A stretch of DNA of 23,549 nucleotides from JAAYHC01 sp964483175 (GTDB taxonomy: Bacteria > Bacillota > UBA5301), in NCBI GenBank assembly GCA_964483175.1, contig CAZAAT010000036.1, positions 1 through 23,549 on the forward strand, in the 5' to 3' direction. Below, piece by piece: positions 1 to 7,445 of the stretch; positions within the stretch are counted from its first letter, which is position 1, and every line of letters starts with the position of its first letter. The translations under genes and the position numbers were made by a program. The notes below the pieces were generated by a model. The model was not told where the DNA came from. It did no database searches and was given only the letters and a program-made list of their open reading frames with translations.

Positions 1-1
1 G

Positions 2-706
2 GTTAATCCGCCTGCTGAGATTAGAATTATTGCTGATCATGCTCTTCAGGTCGGGGGACCGTATGTTGTTGGGGCCAATAAAGATAACCATCACTTGCGC
101 AATGTAGTCGTCGGGCGTGACTTTACAGTTACAGCCTTTGCGGACTTGCGCCAGGCGGAGCCGGGCGATTCCTGCCCGCGCTGCCAGGGCAAGTTAGCCG
201 GTGCCCGTGGTATCGAAGTAGGCCAGGTTTTTAAACTAGGGACAAAATACAGTAAGGCTCTTAATGCCACCTATCTAGACGAAGATGGCGCTGCCCGTGA
301 AATCGTGATGGGTTGTTATGGCATCGGAGTCGGCCGGACCATGGCGGCAGCGATCGAGCAAAACCATGACCAAGATGGGATTATTTGGCCGCTGCCGATT
401 GCTCCAGCCCAGGTAATTATCGTTCCGGTGGCCTATACTGACCCCGCGCAAAAAGAAATTGCCGATAAACTGTATACTGAGCTCACGGAGCTTGGTTATG
501 AGGTTATCCTCGATGATCGGAATGAACGTCCGGGGGTAAAGTTTAAAGATGCGGACCTGATCGGAATACCATATAGAATTACTATAGGTTCAAAAGGCAT
601 CAAAAATGGAATTGTCGAGCTAATCAACCGACAGACCAAGACTACAATTGAAATAGCGCTGCAGGAGGCATCTAATGAGATTCACACGATTATAGGGAGT
701 GTCTGA
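2..706 (+). CDS. proS: Prolyl-tRNA synthetase, C-terminal part (5' end outside window)
   Basis: This class II aminoacyl-tRNA synthetase charges tRNA-Pro with proline in the cytoplasm. The reading frame is open from base 2, so only about the last 234 residues are present. The first residues look like the end of the YbaK-type editing insertion of bacterial ProRS. They are followed by the rest of the catalytic core, with a CYGIGVGRT segment that fits class II motif 3. An anticodon-binding domain begins near PLPIAPAQV and includes LDDRNERPGVKFKDADLIG, a very typical ProRS stretch. The gene ends with TGA, 5 bases before the start of the next gene. The proS-polC order is standard in Firmicutes, the intervening glycosyltransferase less so. 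Identification is secure from motif order and context. Confidence 0.96.
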   Translation, partial: VNPPAEIRIIADHALQVGGPYVVGANKDNHHLRNVVVGRDFTVTAFADLRQAEPGDSCPRCQGKLAGARGIEVGQVFKLGTKYSKALNATYLDEDGAAREIVMGCYGIGVGRTMAAAIEQNHDQDGIIWPLPIAPAQVIIVPVAYTDPAQKEIADKLYTELTELGYEVILDDRNERPGVKFKDADLIGIPYRITIGSKGIKNGIVELINRQTKTTIEIALQEASNEIHTIIGSV

Positions 707-711
707 TATTC

Positions 712-1350
712 ATGGACTTCACCGTAATTATTCCAGCATTTAACGAAGAACGTACGATCGGAAAAGTCATTGAATCCGTCCTGGCAGCCAAAGAGAAGGA
801 TCATCGGATTAAAGAGGTGATCGTTGTCGATGATGGCTCATCCGATGATACCTCCCGAGTGGTTCAATCGTATGGAGTAACCCTCATTCGTCTTGCCGCT
901 AACAGTGGGAAAGGGGCAGCTCTGACCGCTGGTGTCCAGGCGGCTCAGACCCTAGGCTTATTGTTTATTGACAGTGACTTGATTGGATTAACCCCGAGCC
1001 ACATTTCCCAACTCATCGACCCGGTAGCCGATGGCTCAGCCCGGATGACGCTCGGTATCTTTGAATCCGGTCGAGTTGCTACTGATTTAGCCCAGCATTT
1101 CGCACCGGAGATTACCGGTCAACGTGCGATGCGTAAAGATGAATTTTCGTTGGTTAAGGGGATTGAGCGGACCCGGTAAGGTGGGGATAATTCCTTGACC
1201 AACCTCGCCCATAAGTTGAATTGGAAGATTAAAAAAGTATCGATAATCGGCGTCACCCAAGTGATGAAGGAAGAAAAGTATGGCATAGTCAAAGGTGCGG
1301 CTGCCCGATTTCGCATGTATCTAGATATTTTAAGAAATTATCGAGCATAA
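712..1350 (+). pseudogene. Family 2 glycosyltransferase gene interrupted by one in-frame TAA
   Basis: The frame encodes a GT-A fold family 2 glycosyltransferase that would move a sugar from an activated donor; donor and acceptor cannot be told. Visible are the N-terminal strand (TVIIPAFNEE), the VVDDGSSDDT nucleotide-binding loop, and an IDSDL DxD metal motif at residues 87-89. Codon 156 (1177-1179) is TAA, after GIERTR. The same frame then continues with convincing family sequence (NSLTNLAHKLNWKIKKV, then GVTQVMKEEKYG) to a TAA at 1348-1350. There is no frameshift; one base change from a tyrosine codon explains the break. A TTG at 1195 preceded by GGTGGGG (1180-1186) could restart translation and give a 51-residue C-terminal piece. 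The gene lies between proS and polC in one orientation. Sequencing error, decay or a split gene all remain possible. Confidence 0.8.
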
Positions 1351-1366
1351 GGTTGGTGAATATTTC

Positions 1367-4300
1367 GTGAGTTTGGCCGAGGAGAGGATGGCTGAGAGAC
1401 CGCTAGCCTGGTCGGAAACTTGGCAACGCCTCCTAGCCGAATGCTTGACCCAGCAAGAGAGACAGCGCTGGGGAGGGCGTTTGTTAGTCAGTCAAGTAAT
1501 TGTATCGCCTGATTCTGGTTCATGGCATCTGGTGATTCAGGGCCCGGCAAGTTTTCCGCGGCAATCCCGAAACCGGATGTTATCATTTTTAAACGACTAT
1601 TTTTCCAAATTAGCCCCAACAACCTGCGAATATCTTGAGCTGGACAAGTCCTCCACGGAGCTAGATGACTGGGAGTATCTGCAACAGCTTGAGACGATTA
1701 AGCAGACCCAGGTGCCAACGGAGAAGGGATTGTATGGTACTTATCATCAGGTTGAGCAGGTTCCGTTGTCCTATATCGAGCATGGCGGCGACGAGGTGAC
1801 TGTGATCGGTGAAGTGTTGGCGGTAGAGACCCGCGAGTTGCGTAACAGGAAACAATTGATTACCATCGACATCACCGATTATACTGATTCAATCACGGTC
1901 AAGGCTATTGGTGGTGAGGAAATATCTCGCTTAGCTGATAAAATTGGTATTGGCAGCTGGTTAAAGGTGGTCGGGTCAACCGAAACTGATCAATATTTAC
2001 AAGAGATTGTCATCACCCCCACTTTTATCGATATGGCCACCCCTCCGGCGCAAGTGCAGGATAATGCCGTCGAAAAACGCGTTGAATTGCATTTACATAC
2101 TAAAATGAGCGCGATGGATGCAATGGTAAATGTCGAGGAAGTAGTCGCTTTGGCTGCTGCATGGGGGCATCCAGCCATTGCCATCACCGATCATGGGGTT
2201 GTCCAGGCCTATCCTGAAGCCTATGCTGCCGGGAAAAAGCATGGAATCAAAATCATCTATGGCCTTGAAGGTTATCTCTGCGAAGGCGACCAGGAGCCGG
2301 AGTTTGAACGCACCAATCATATTTTAATTTTGGTCAAAAATGCTACGGGCTTAAAAAACCTGTACAAGCTGGTCTCAGAGTCGCACTTGCAATATTTTTA
2401 TCGTCATCCACGTATTCCTCGCTCTGAATTGGAGAGATATCGTGAGGGGCTTATTCTTGGGACAGCTTGTGAGATCGGGGAGCTATACCGGGCGGTGGCC
2501 GCTGGCCTACCCGAGGATAAGCTGCTGCAGATAGCGAGCTTTTATGATTTTTTGGAGATTCAGCCCTTGGGTAATAATGAGTTCATGGTCCGCGAGGGTA
2601 GGGCGACGGTTGAAGACCTCAAGAATTACAACCGCACTATCTGTAGATTAGCCGAACAATTAGGCAAGCCGGTTGTGGCGACCGGCGACGTCCATTTTCT
2701 CCGGCCTCGTGATGAAGTTTTTCGCCGGATTCTCATGTATGGTCAGGGTTTTGCTGATGCGGAAAAACAGGCGCCACTGTATTTTCGTACAACCGAAGAG
2801 ATGCTGGAGGAATTCGCCTACTTAGGTGAGGAACTGGCAGCAAAGGTCGTGGTCGAATACCCCAGACAGATTGCGGAGAGTGTAGAAGAAGTTCTCCCGG
2901 TTCCTTTGGAATTTTGCGGGCCACAGATACCTGGAGCCGCCGAAGACCTGAGGCGCATCTGCCTGGAAACAGCTCAGTCTCTTTATGGCGACCCTCTGCC
3001 GGCGATTGTTAACAAGCGGTTAGATCGGGAACTGGATTCGATTATTTCTAACGGCTTCGCCGAACTATATATGATCGCCCATAAGCTGGTCCAGAAAAGC
3101 TTATCAGATGGCTATTTGGTAGGTTCACGCGGTAGTGTGGGATCTTCATTGGCAGCTACTATGGCCCGGATTACGGAAGTCAATCCTCTACCACCCCATT
3201 ACTTGTGCCCAAAGTGTCAGTTCTCCGAGTTTATCACTGATGGGTCGGTAAACTCCGGAGTTGACTTGCCTGAGCGCAATTGTCCGCTGTGCCAATACCC
3301 GCTGGCCAAAGAAGGTCATGACATCCCCTTCGAAACATTTTTGGGTTTTGATGGTGACAAGGTGCCAGATATCGATCTGAACTTTTCCGGCACTTATCAG
3401 CCAGAGGTTCACAAATATACCGAGGAGTTATTTGGTGAGAGCTATGTCTACCGGGCGGGTACCATTGCAACCCTTGCCGATCGGACCGCGTATGGCTTTG
3501 TCCGAAAATACCTCGATGATAAGGGTGTATATAAACGCAAGGCGGAGATCAATCGGCTGGTAATCGGATGTTCGGGGGTTAAAAGAACTACCGGCCAACA
3601 CCCGGGGGGATTAATGATTGTTCCCAGGGGCCGCGAAATCTTTGATTTTTCTCCGATTCAGCGGCCGGCTAATGATACCAAGTCTACTACGGTCACAACT
3701 CATTTTGACTACAAGGCGATCAGTAGTCGACTGGTCAAATTGGATATCCTTGGCCATGATGATCCGACGGTCATCAGGATGCTTCAGGATATGACCGGGG
3801 TTAAGCCACAACAGATTCCCCTGGATGATCCGGAGACGATGGCAATCTTTTCCGGACTAGAGTCGCTCGGACTTTCCGAGCAGGAGCTAGGCTCTAAAGT
3901 TGGCACCTTCGGGGTGCCTGAATTCGGGACGCGTTTTGTTAGGCAGATGCTCGAAGATACGAGGCCGAAGACCTTTGGCGAGTTGGTTCGGATTAGTGGT
4001 CTTTCTCACGGGACCGATGTTTGGTTGAACAATGCGCAAACCCTGATTCAAAGGGGACAAGCTACCCTGGCTCAAGTTATTTCCACCAGGGATGATATCA
4101 TGCTCCACTTGATGCAGAAAGGTGTCGATCCTCTTAAGTCTTTTAAAGTGATGGAAAGGGTGCGTAAAGGCAAAGGGGTAGACGAGAACGATGTCGAGAT
4201 TATGAAACAGGCCGGAGTAGAGGACTGGTTTATCGAGTCTTGTCGCAAGATAAAATACCTATTTCCAAAGGCTCACGCAGTAGCATACGTAACAATGGCT

Positions 4301-4792
4301 TTCCGTATCGCTTGGTTTAAAGTACATTATCCTGAAGCCTTTTACGCTGCTTATTTTTCGGTGCGAGCCAATGAATTTGATATCAGCTATGTTGAGGGAG
4401 GGCTGGGTAAAGTCAATTCATTGATCCGAGAGTATGAAGGAAAAGGGAACTCTGCCACCGCCCGTGAGAAAAGTGTTTTAACCATCCTCGAGGTGGCGAA
4501 GGAAGCATTGCTTAGAGGGATTACCTTCGGCCAAGTTGATCTATATGTTAGTGATGCGACAATCTTTAAGGTCAGCGGGCGTAAACTGATTCCCCCCTTT
4601 ATTAGTGTGGCCGGTTTGGGGGAGACCGCAGCCAATTCGATTGTCAAAGCTAGAGCAGAGTCACCTTTTACATCTTTGGAGGATTTGCGGACGCGGACCG
4701 GTTTATCCAAGAACGTGATCGAGGTGCTCAGGGAACAAGGGACCTGTGCTAAGCTTCCAGAGAGCAATCAGATGAACCTTTTTAGTTTCTAG
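1367..4792 (+). CDS. polC: DNA polymerase III alpha subunit, PolC type, lacking the exonuclease domain
   Basis: PolC is the main replicative DNA polymerase of low-GC Firmicutes. The order seen is: an N-terminal domain; an OB fold near residues 140-215; a PHP domain from about 239; a four-cysteine zinc knuckle (C614, C617, C639, C642); the palm with PDIDLNF (D668, D670) and LDILGHDDPT (D793); and a C-terminal QMNLFSF, a typical sliding-clamp-binding end. The protein has 1141 residues, whereas Bacillus subtilis PolC has about 1437. The missing part is largely the DEDDh proofreading exonuclease, normally inserted in the PHP domain after the GLE strand. Here E301 and H318 are joined by about 16 residues and no DxETTG-like motif exists anywhere. 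PHP ligands H242, H244, D251, H276, E301, H318, C368, D441 and H443 are all present. The start is GTG, with a weak GGTTGGTG about 8 bases upstream. Confidence 0.97.
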   Translation: MSLAEERMAERPLAWSETWQRLLAECLTQQERQRWGGRLLVSQVIVSPDSGSWHLVIQGPASFPRQSRNRMLSFLNDYFSKLAPTTCEYLELDKSSTELDDWEYLQQLETIKQTQVPTEKGLYGTYHQVEQVPLSYIEHGGDEVTVIGEVLAVETRELRNRKQLITIDITDYTDSITVKAIGGEEISRLADKIGIGSWLKVVGSTETDQYLQEIVITPTFIDMATPPAQVQDNAVEKRVELHLHTKMSAMDAMVNVEEVVALAAAWGHPAIAITDHGVVQAYPEAYAAGKKHGIKIIYGLEGYLCEGDQEPEFERTNHILILVKNATGLKNLYKLVSESHLQYFYRHPRIPRSELERYREGLILGTACEIGELYRAVAAGLPEDKLLQIASFYDFLEIQPLGNNEFMVREGRATVEDLKNYNRTICRLAEQLGKPVVATGDVHFLRPRDEVFRRILMYGQGFADAEKQAPLYFRTTEEMLEEFAYLGEELAAKVVVEYPRQIAESVEEVLPVPLEFCGPQIPGAAEDLRRICLETAQSLYGDPLPAIVNKRLDRELDSIISNGFAELYMIAHKLVQKSLSDGYLVGSRGSVGSSLAATMARITEVNPLPPHYLCPKCQFSEFITDGSVNSGVDLPERNCPLCQYPLAKEGHDIPFETFLGFDGDKVPDIDLNFSGTYQPEVHKYTEELFGESYVYRAGTIATLADRTAYGFVRKYLDDKGVYKRKAEINRLVIGCSGVKRTTGQHPGGLMIVPRGREIFDFSPIQRPANDTKSTTVTTHFDYKAISSRLVKLDILGHDDPTVIRMLQDMTGVKPQQIPLDDPETMAIFSGLESLGLSEQELGSKVGTFGVPEFGTRFVRQMLEDTRPKTFGELVRISGLSHGTDVWLNNAQTLIQRGQATLAQVISTRDDIMLHLMQKGVDPLKSFKVMERVRKGKGVDENDVEIMKQAGVEDWFIESCRKIKYLFPKAHAVAYVTMAFRIAWFKVHYPEAFYAAYFSVRANEFDISYVEGGLGKVNSLIREYEGKGNSATAREKSVLTILEVAKEALLRGITFGQVDLYVSDATIFKVSGRKLIPPFISVAGLGETAANSIVKARAESPFTSLEDLRTRTGLSKNVIEVLREQGTCAKLPESNQMNLFSF

Positions 4793-4794
4793 GC

Positions 4795-4823
4795 TTGCAA
4801 GTGTCGCCCATTGGTGGTAAAAT
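4795..4823 (+). promoter_or_regulatory. Putative sigma-A promoter for the rimP-nusA-infB operon
   Basis: A TTGCAA -35 box (4795-4800) and a TAAAAT -10 box (4818-4823) are separated by exactly 17 bases, directly after the polC stop codon. A transcript starting near 4830 would carry the leader hairpin and then rimP. No terminator is visible after polC, so readthrough from proS-polC is also likely. Prediction from consensus only. Confidence 0.5.
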
Positions 4824-4844
4824 ATAACGAGAATAACGGCTTTC

Positions 4845-4873
4845 GAATGAGTGGGTTGCCAACCCACTCATTC
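4845..4873 (+). promoter_or_regulatory. Leader hairpin upstream of rimP
   Basis: A near-perfect inverted repeat: the arms GAATGAGTGGGTTG and CAACCCACTCATTC meet around a single central base, giving at least 11 stable pairs after allowing a minimal loop. No T-tract follows, so it is not a standard terminator. From memory, a GAGTGGG/CCCACTC hairpin before rimP (ylxS) recurs in many Firmicutes. The role is unknown; mRNA protection or feedback by a product of the operon is possible. Confidence 0.6.
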
Positions 4874-4946
4874 TGCGTTAAGCCATGTGAGAATTGACAC
4901 GAATCTGCCAGGCAAAACTAATCTTGGTTTTGATAGGAGGGTTGGC

Positions 4947-5414
4947 ATGAAAAGATCAGAGGTTGAAAGGCTTGTCACTCAATTGGCCCAGGTCGAAGTA
5001 GAGGCTTTAGGTTTTGATCTAATTGATGTTGAATTTACCAAAGAGGGTAAGCACTTTTTTCTGCGTTTGTTCATAGATAAACCCGGGGGTATTACGATTG
5101 ATGATTGCCAATTGGTGGCCAAGCGTATCAACCCCATCCTGGATGAACGTGACCCAATTGAGCAGTCTTATATTTTCGAAGTCTCTTCACCAGGAGCTGA
5201 GCGCCCTCTTAAGACTCAGCGTGATTTTGAGCTGAGTCGAGGTAGATTTGTGCACCTTACGACATATGAGCCGTTTAACGGAGCCAAAGTGTTTGAAGGT
5301 ATATTACTGGCGAAGGAAAATGGTTTCGTTTCTTTGCAGATTGGTGACGAAAATGAGACGATTACGATCCCGGAGGAAAAGATCGCCAATGTGCGCTTGG
5401 CGATCAGATTTTAA
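4947..5414 (+). CDS. rimP: Ribosome maturation factor RimP
   Basis: RimP binds the free 30S subunit in the cytoplasm and helps late 30S assembly around protein S12. The 155-residue product has the usual family length. It shows the N-terminal alpha/beta domain (EALGFDLIDVEF, then LRLFIDKPGGITIDDC), the very typical YIFEVSSPGAERPL motif, and a C-terminal Sm-like beta domain ending in IANVRLAIRF. The ATG at 4947 was chosen because AGGAGG (4935-4940) lies 6 bases upstream. A longer frame from GTG 4851 would begin inside the leader hairpin and adds unconserved residues. It is the first gene of the nusA-infB operon; nusA follows after 24 bases. Confidence 0.95.
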   Translation: MKRSEVERLVTQLAQVEVEALGFDLIDVEFTKEGKHFFLRLFIDKPGGITIDDCQLVAKRINPILDERDPIEQSYIFEVSSPGAERPLKTQRDFELSRGRFVHLTTYEPFNGAKVFEGILLAKENGFVSLQIGDENETITIPEEKIANVRLAIRF

Positions 5415-5438
5415 TGTATTTGGGGAGGTCAAGTCGGA

Positions 5439-6827
5439 ATGAATTATGACCTGATGCAAGCGTTGCATGAACTTACACAAGATCGTGGTATATCCATGCA
5501 AGTGCTGCAAGAGGCTATTGAGGCAGCTATCGCTTCGGCTTATAAACGCCATTACAGCACGACAGGTAATATCCGAGTCGAGTTTGGCGATAAACGCGGG
5601 GGAGATATCAAAGTTTATTCTTTGCGGGAGGTAGTATCCGAAGTAACCAATCCGCAACTGGAGATTTCTCTCGAAGAAGCGAGGGCTACCAAGCCCACCA
5701 TTAATGTGGGGGACTTTTTCGAAGAAGAGGTTACGCCGAGAGATTTCGGACGGATAGCCGCTCAAACGGCAAAACAGGTCGTAATTCAGCGCATTCGTGA
5801 AGCTGAACGGGACTTAGTTTATGACGAATTCATCGAAAAAGTTGATGATATCGTAACCGGTGTTGTCCAGCGAATCGAAAAGCGCAATGTCTTCATCGAC
5901 CTGGGCAGAGTAGAGGCGATCTTGCCACCCAGTGAGCAGATTCCTAACGAACGCTATACTCACGGTGATCGCTTAAAAACTTATATAGTAGCAGTGAATA
6001 AAACAACCAAGGGCCCCGCTGTTACGCTTTCGCGGACCAACCCAGGATTGCTGAAGAGGTTGTTTGAACTCGAAGTGCCCGAGATTTTCGACGGGATTGT
6101 TGAGTTGAAGAGTGTTGCTCGTGAACCCGGCTACCGCTCAAAAATAGCAGTTTACTCTCATGACCGAAATGTTGATCCGGTCGGAGCCTGTGTCGGTCAG
6201 CGTGGAAGCAGGGTGCAAACAATCGTCAATGAGCTGCGTGGTGAAAAAATCGATATTGTCCAGTGGGATGCCGATATCGGCAAATTTGTCGCCAATGCTC
6301 TGAGCCCGGCCAAAGTAGAAGCGGTTTATCCTAGGGCTGATGAGAAGGTTGCCAGAGTCGTTGTGAATGAAGACCAACTCTCTTTAGCGATTGGGCGTGA
6401 AGGGCAAAATGCTAGATTGGCAGCCAAGCTCACCGGATGGAAGATCGATATTAAGACCTGGGATCAGATGCAAGAGATTTTAGCTCAGGAGGCCGAAGAG
6501 GAAAAGGCTAGGGCGGCTGAAGCGGAAGCCCAAAAAATTGAAGATCAAGAATCAGAGATCGATACTTCGTTACTCGACGAAATGGTTGCGCAAATCATCG
6601 CCGACGGCGTTGAGGAGCCCAAAGAGGGTAAACCTAAGAAAAGCAAGAAAAAAGAGAAAGAGAAAGAGACTACGGTACTACGAAACCTTGAAGATTTACG
6701 GTTGCTTGTCGAAGACGAGCCGGGCGAGCCATCTGAGGAGAAAAGTCAACCTACTTCAGAAGAGGCTGCGCCGAAGATTGACCGTGATCTCCTTGACGAT
6801 GCTCTAGCTGACTTACTTGATATTTGA
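5439..6827 (+). CDS. nusA: Transcription termination/antitermination factor NusA with extended acidic tail
   Basis: NusA binds RNA polymerase and nascent RNA and modulates pausing, termination and antitermination. The domain order is standard: an N-terminal polymerase-binding domain (about 1-125); an S1 domain (about 135-200, with GVVQRIEKRNVFIDLG); KH1 with GACVGQRGSRV from residue 249; and KH2 with SLAIGREGQNARLA. Firmicutes NusA is usually about 350-370 residues and stops near here. This one has 462, the extra part being a Lys/Glu-rich, probably disordered or coiled tail. The tail carries two similar short segments: IDTSLLDEMVAQII (374-387) and IDRDLLDDALADLL (447-460). The start ATG has GGGGAGG about 10 bases upstream. 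The stop overlaps possible starts of rnpM. Confidence 0.96.
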   Translation: MNYDLMQALHELTQDRGISMQVLQEAIEAAIASAYKRHYSTTGNIRVEFGDKRGGDIKVYSLREVVSEVTNPQLEISLEEARATKPTINVGDFFEEEVTPRDFGRIAAQTAKQVVIQRIREAERDLVYDEFIEKVDDIVTGVVQRIEKRNVFIDLGRVEAILPPSEQIPNERYTHGDRLKTYIVAVNKTTKGPAVTLSRTNPGLLKRLFELEVPEIFDGIVELKSVAREPGYRSKIAVYSHDRNVDPVGACVGQRGSRVQTIVNELRGEKIDIVQWDADIGKFVANALSPAKVEAVYPRADEKVARVVVNEDQLSLAIGREGQNARLAAKLTGWKIDIKTWDQMQEILAQEAEEEKARAAEAEAQKIEDQESEIDTSLLDEMVAQIIADGVEEPKEGKPKKSKKKEKEKETTVLRNLEDLRLLVEDEPGEPSEEKSQPTSEEAAPKIDRDLLDDALADLLDI

Positions 6828-6847
6828 TGGGCACTGGGGTGAGGGTG

Positions 6848-7108
6848 TTGAAAAAGATACCAATCCGGACCTGTATCGCTTGTCGTCAAGCGGGAGACAA
6901 GCGAACGCTAATCCGATTTGTGCGGAGTGCGGAAGGGACTGTGGTGCTAGACTCTACCGGCAAAAAGGCTGGACGAGGAGCATATGTTTGTCCTAATTCC
7001 GAGTGCTTATCCAAGGCTCTGGCCGGCCCACTGGAGAAATCATTGAAGATCTCGGTGGATCCGGAAGCTAAAGAGAGGTTGAGAGCGGAGTTTGCAACAA
7101 GGTTCTAG
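6848..7108 (+). CDS. rnpM: RNase P modulator RnpM (YlxR family)
   Basis: A small basic RNA-binding protein. In Bacillus subtilis YlxR/RnpM has been reported to bind RNase P RNA and reduce its activity. Family signatures are clear: RTCIACRQ near the N-terminus, LIRFVR, then KKAGRGAYVCPNSEC. The start is ambiguous. TTG 6848 gives MKKIPIRTC, the usual family N-terminus, with GGGGTG 6 bases upstream. GTG 6839 or 6845 and ATG 6827, which overlaps the nusA stop, are alternatives in the same frame. Its 3' end overlaps ylxQ. Its place between nusA and ylxQ is the classic one. Confidence 0.9.
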   Translation: MKKIPIRTCIACRQAGDKRTLIRFVRSAEGTVVLDSTGKKAGRGAYVCPNSECLSKALAGPLEKSLKISVDPEAKERLRAEFATRF

Positions 7109-7445
7109 TGTACTTAAACAAAAAGTCTTAGGTTATGTTGGTCTGGCGGCTAAAGCCGGAGCTTTACTCAAAGGGGCCGATTCGGTCCTTGACGGCATAA
7201 TGCGAGGTCGAGTAGTGCTGGTGTTAGTTGCGCGAGATGCTGGCGGTATAGCCGATGTTGTAGCCAGAAGTTGTCGGGAAAATGCAGTACCGATGCTGTC
7301 AGTGGTTGATAAAACTGACTTAGGGTGGCAACTAGGCCGCCAGTCGTATGCGGTTGTTGGGCTAACGTCGTTAGAATTAGCGCAAGCGATTATCAAGACG
7401 GTTGACCAAGGCCAAACAGCCGAGAAAAGTGGGGGTGTTTCTTGA
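7092..7445 (+). CDS. ylxQ: L7Ae/L30e-family K-turn RNA-binding protein YlxQ
   Basis: YlxQ belongs to the L7Ae/L30e/S12e/Gadd45 family, which binds kink-turn RNAs; it is thought to associate with ribosomal or other structured RNA, and its exact role is unsettled. The family pattern is visible: VLGYVGLAAKAGALLKGAD, a central strand VVLVLVARDAG, and a C-terminal YAVVGLTSLELAQAI helix. The 117-residue length includes a few extra residues at each end. No ATG or GTG is available near the N-terminus in this frame; TTG 7092 is the best start and lies inside the 3' end of rnpM. The stop at 7443-7445 abuts the infB GTG. Confidence 0.88.
   Translation: MQQGSSVLKQKVLGYVGLAAKAGALLKGADSVLDGIMRGRVVLVLVARDAGGIADVVARSCRENAVPMLSVVDKTDLGWQLGRQSYAVVGLTSLELAQAIIKTVDQGQTAEKSGGVS

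Noticed and set aside
4387..4767. Minus-strand frame of 126 codons inside polC
   Set aside because: It lies fully opposite conserved PolC sequence and shows no recognisable domain.
4851..4946. Longer N-terminus for RimP from GTG 4851
   Set aside because: It would start inside the leader hairpin, lacks a ribosome-binding site and adds unconserved residues. ATG 4947 has an ideal AGGAGG.
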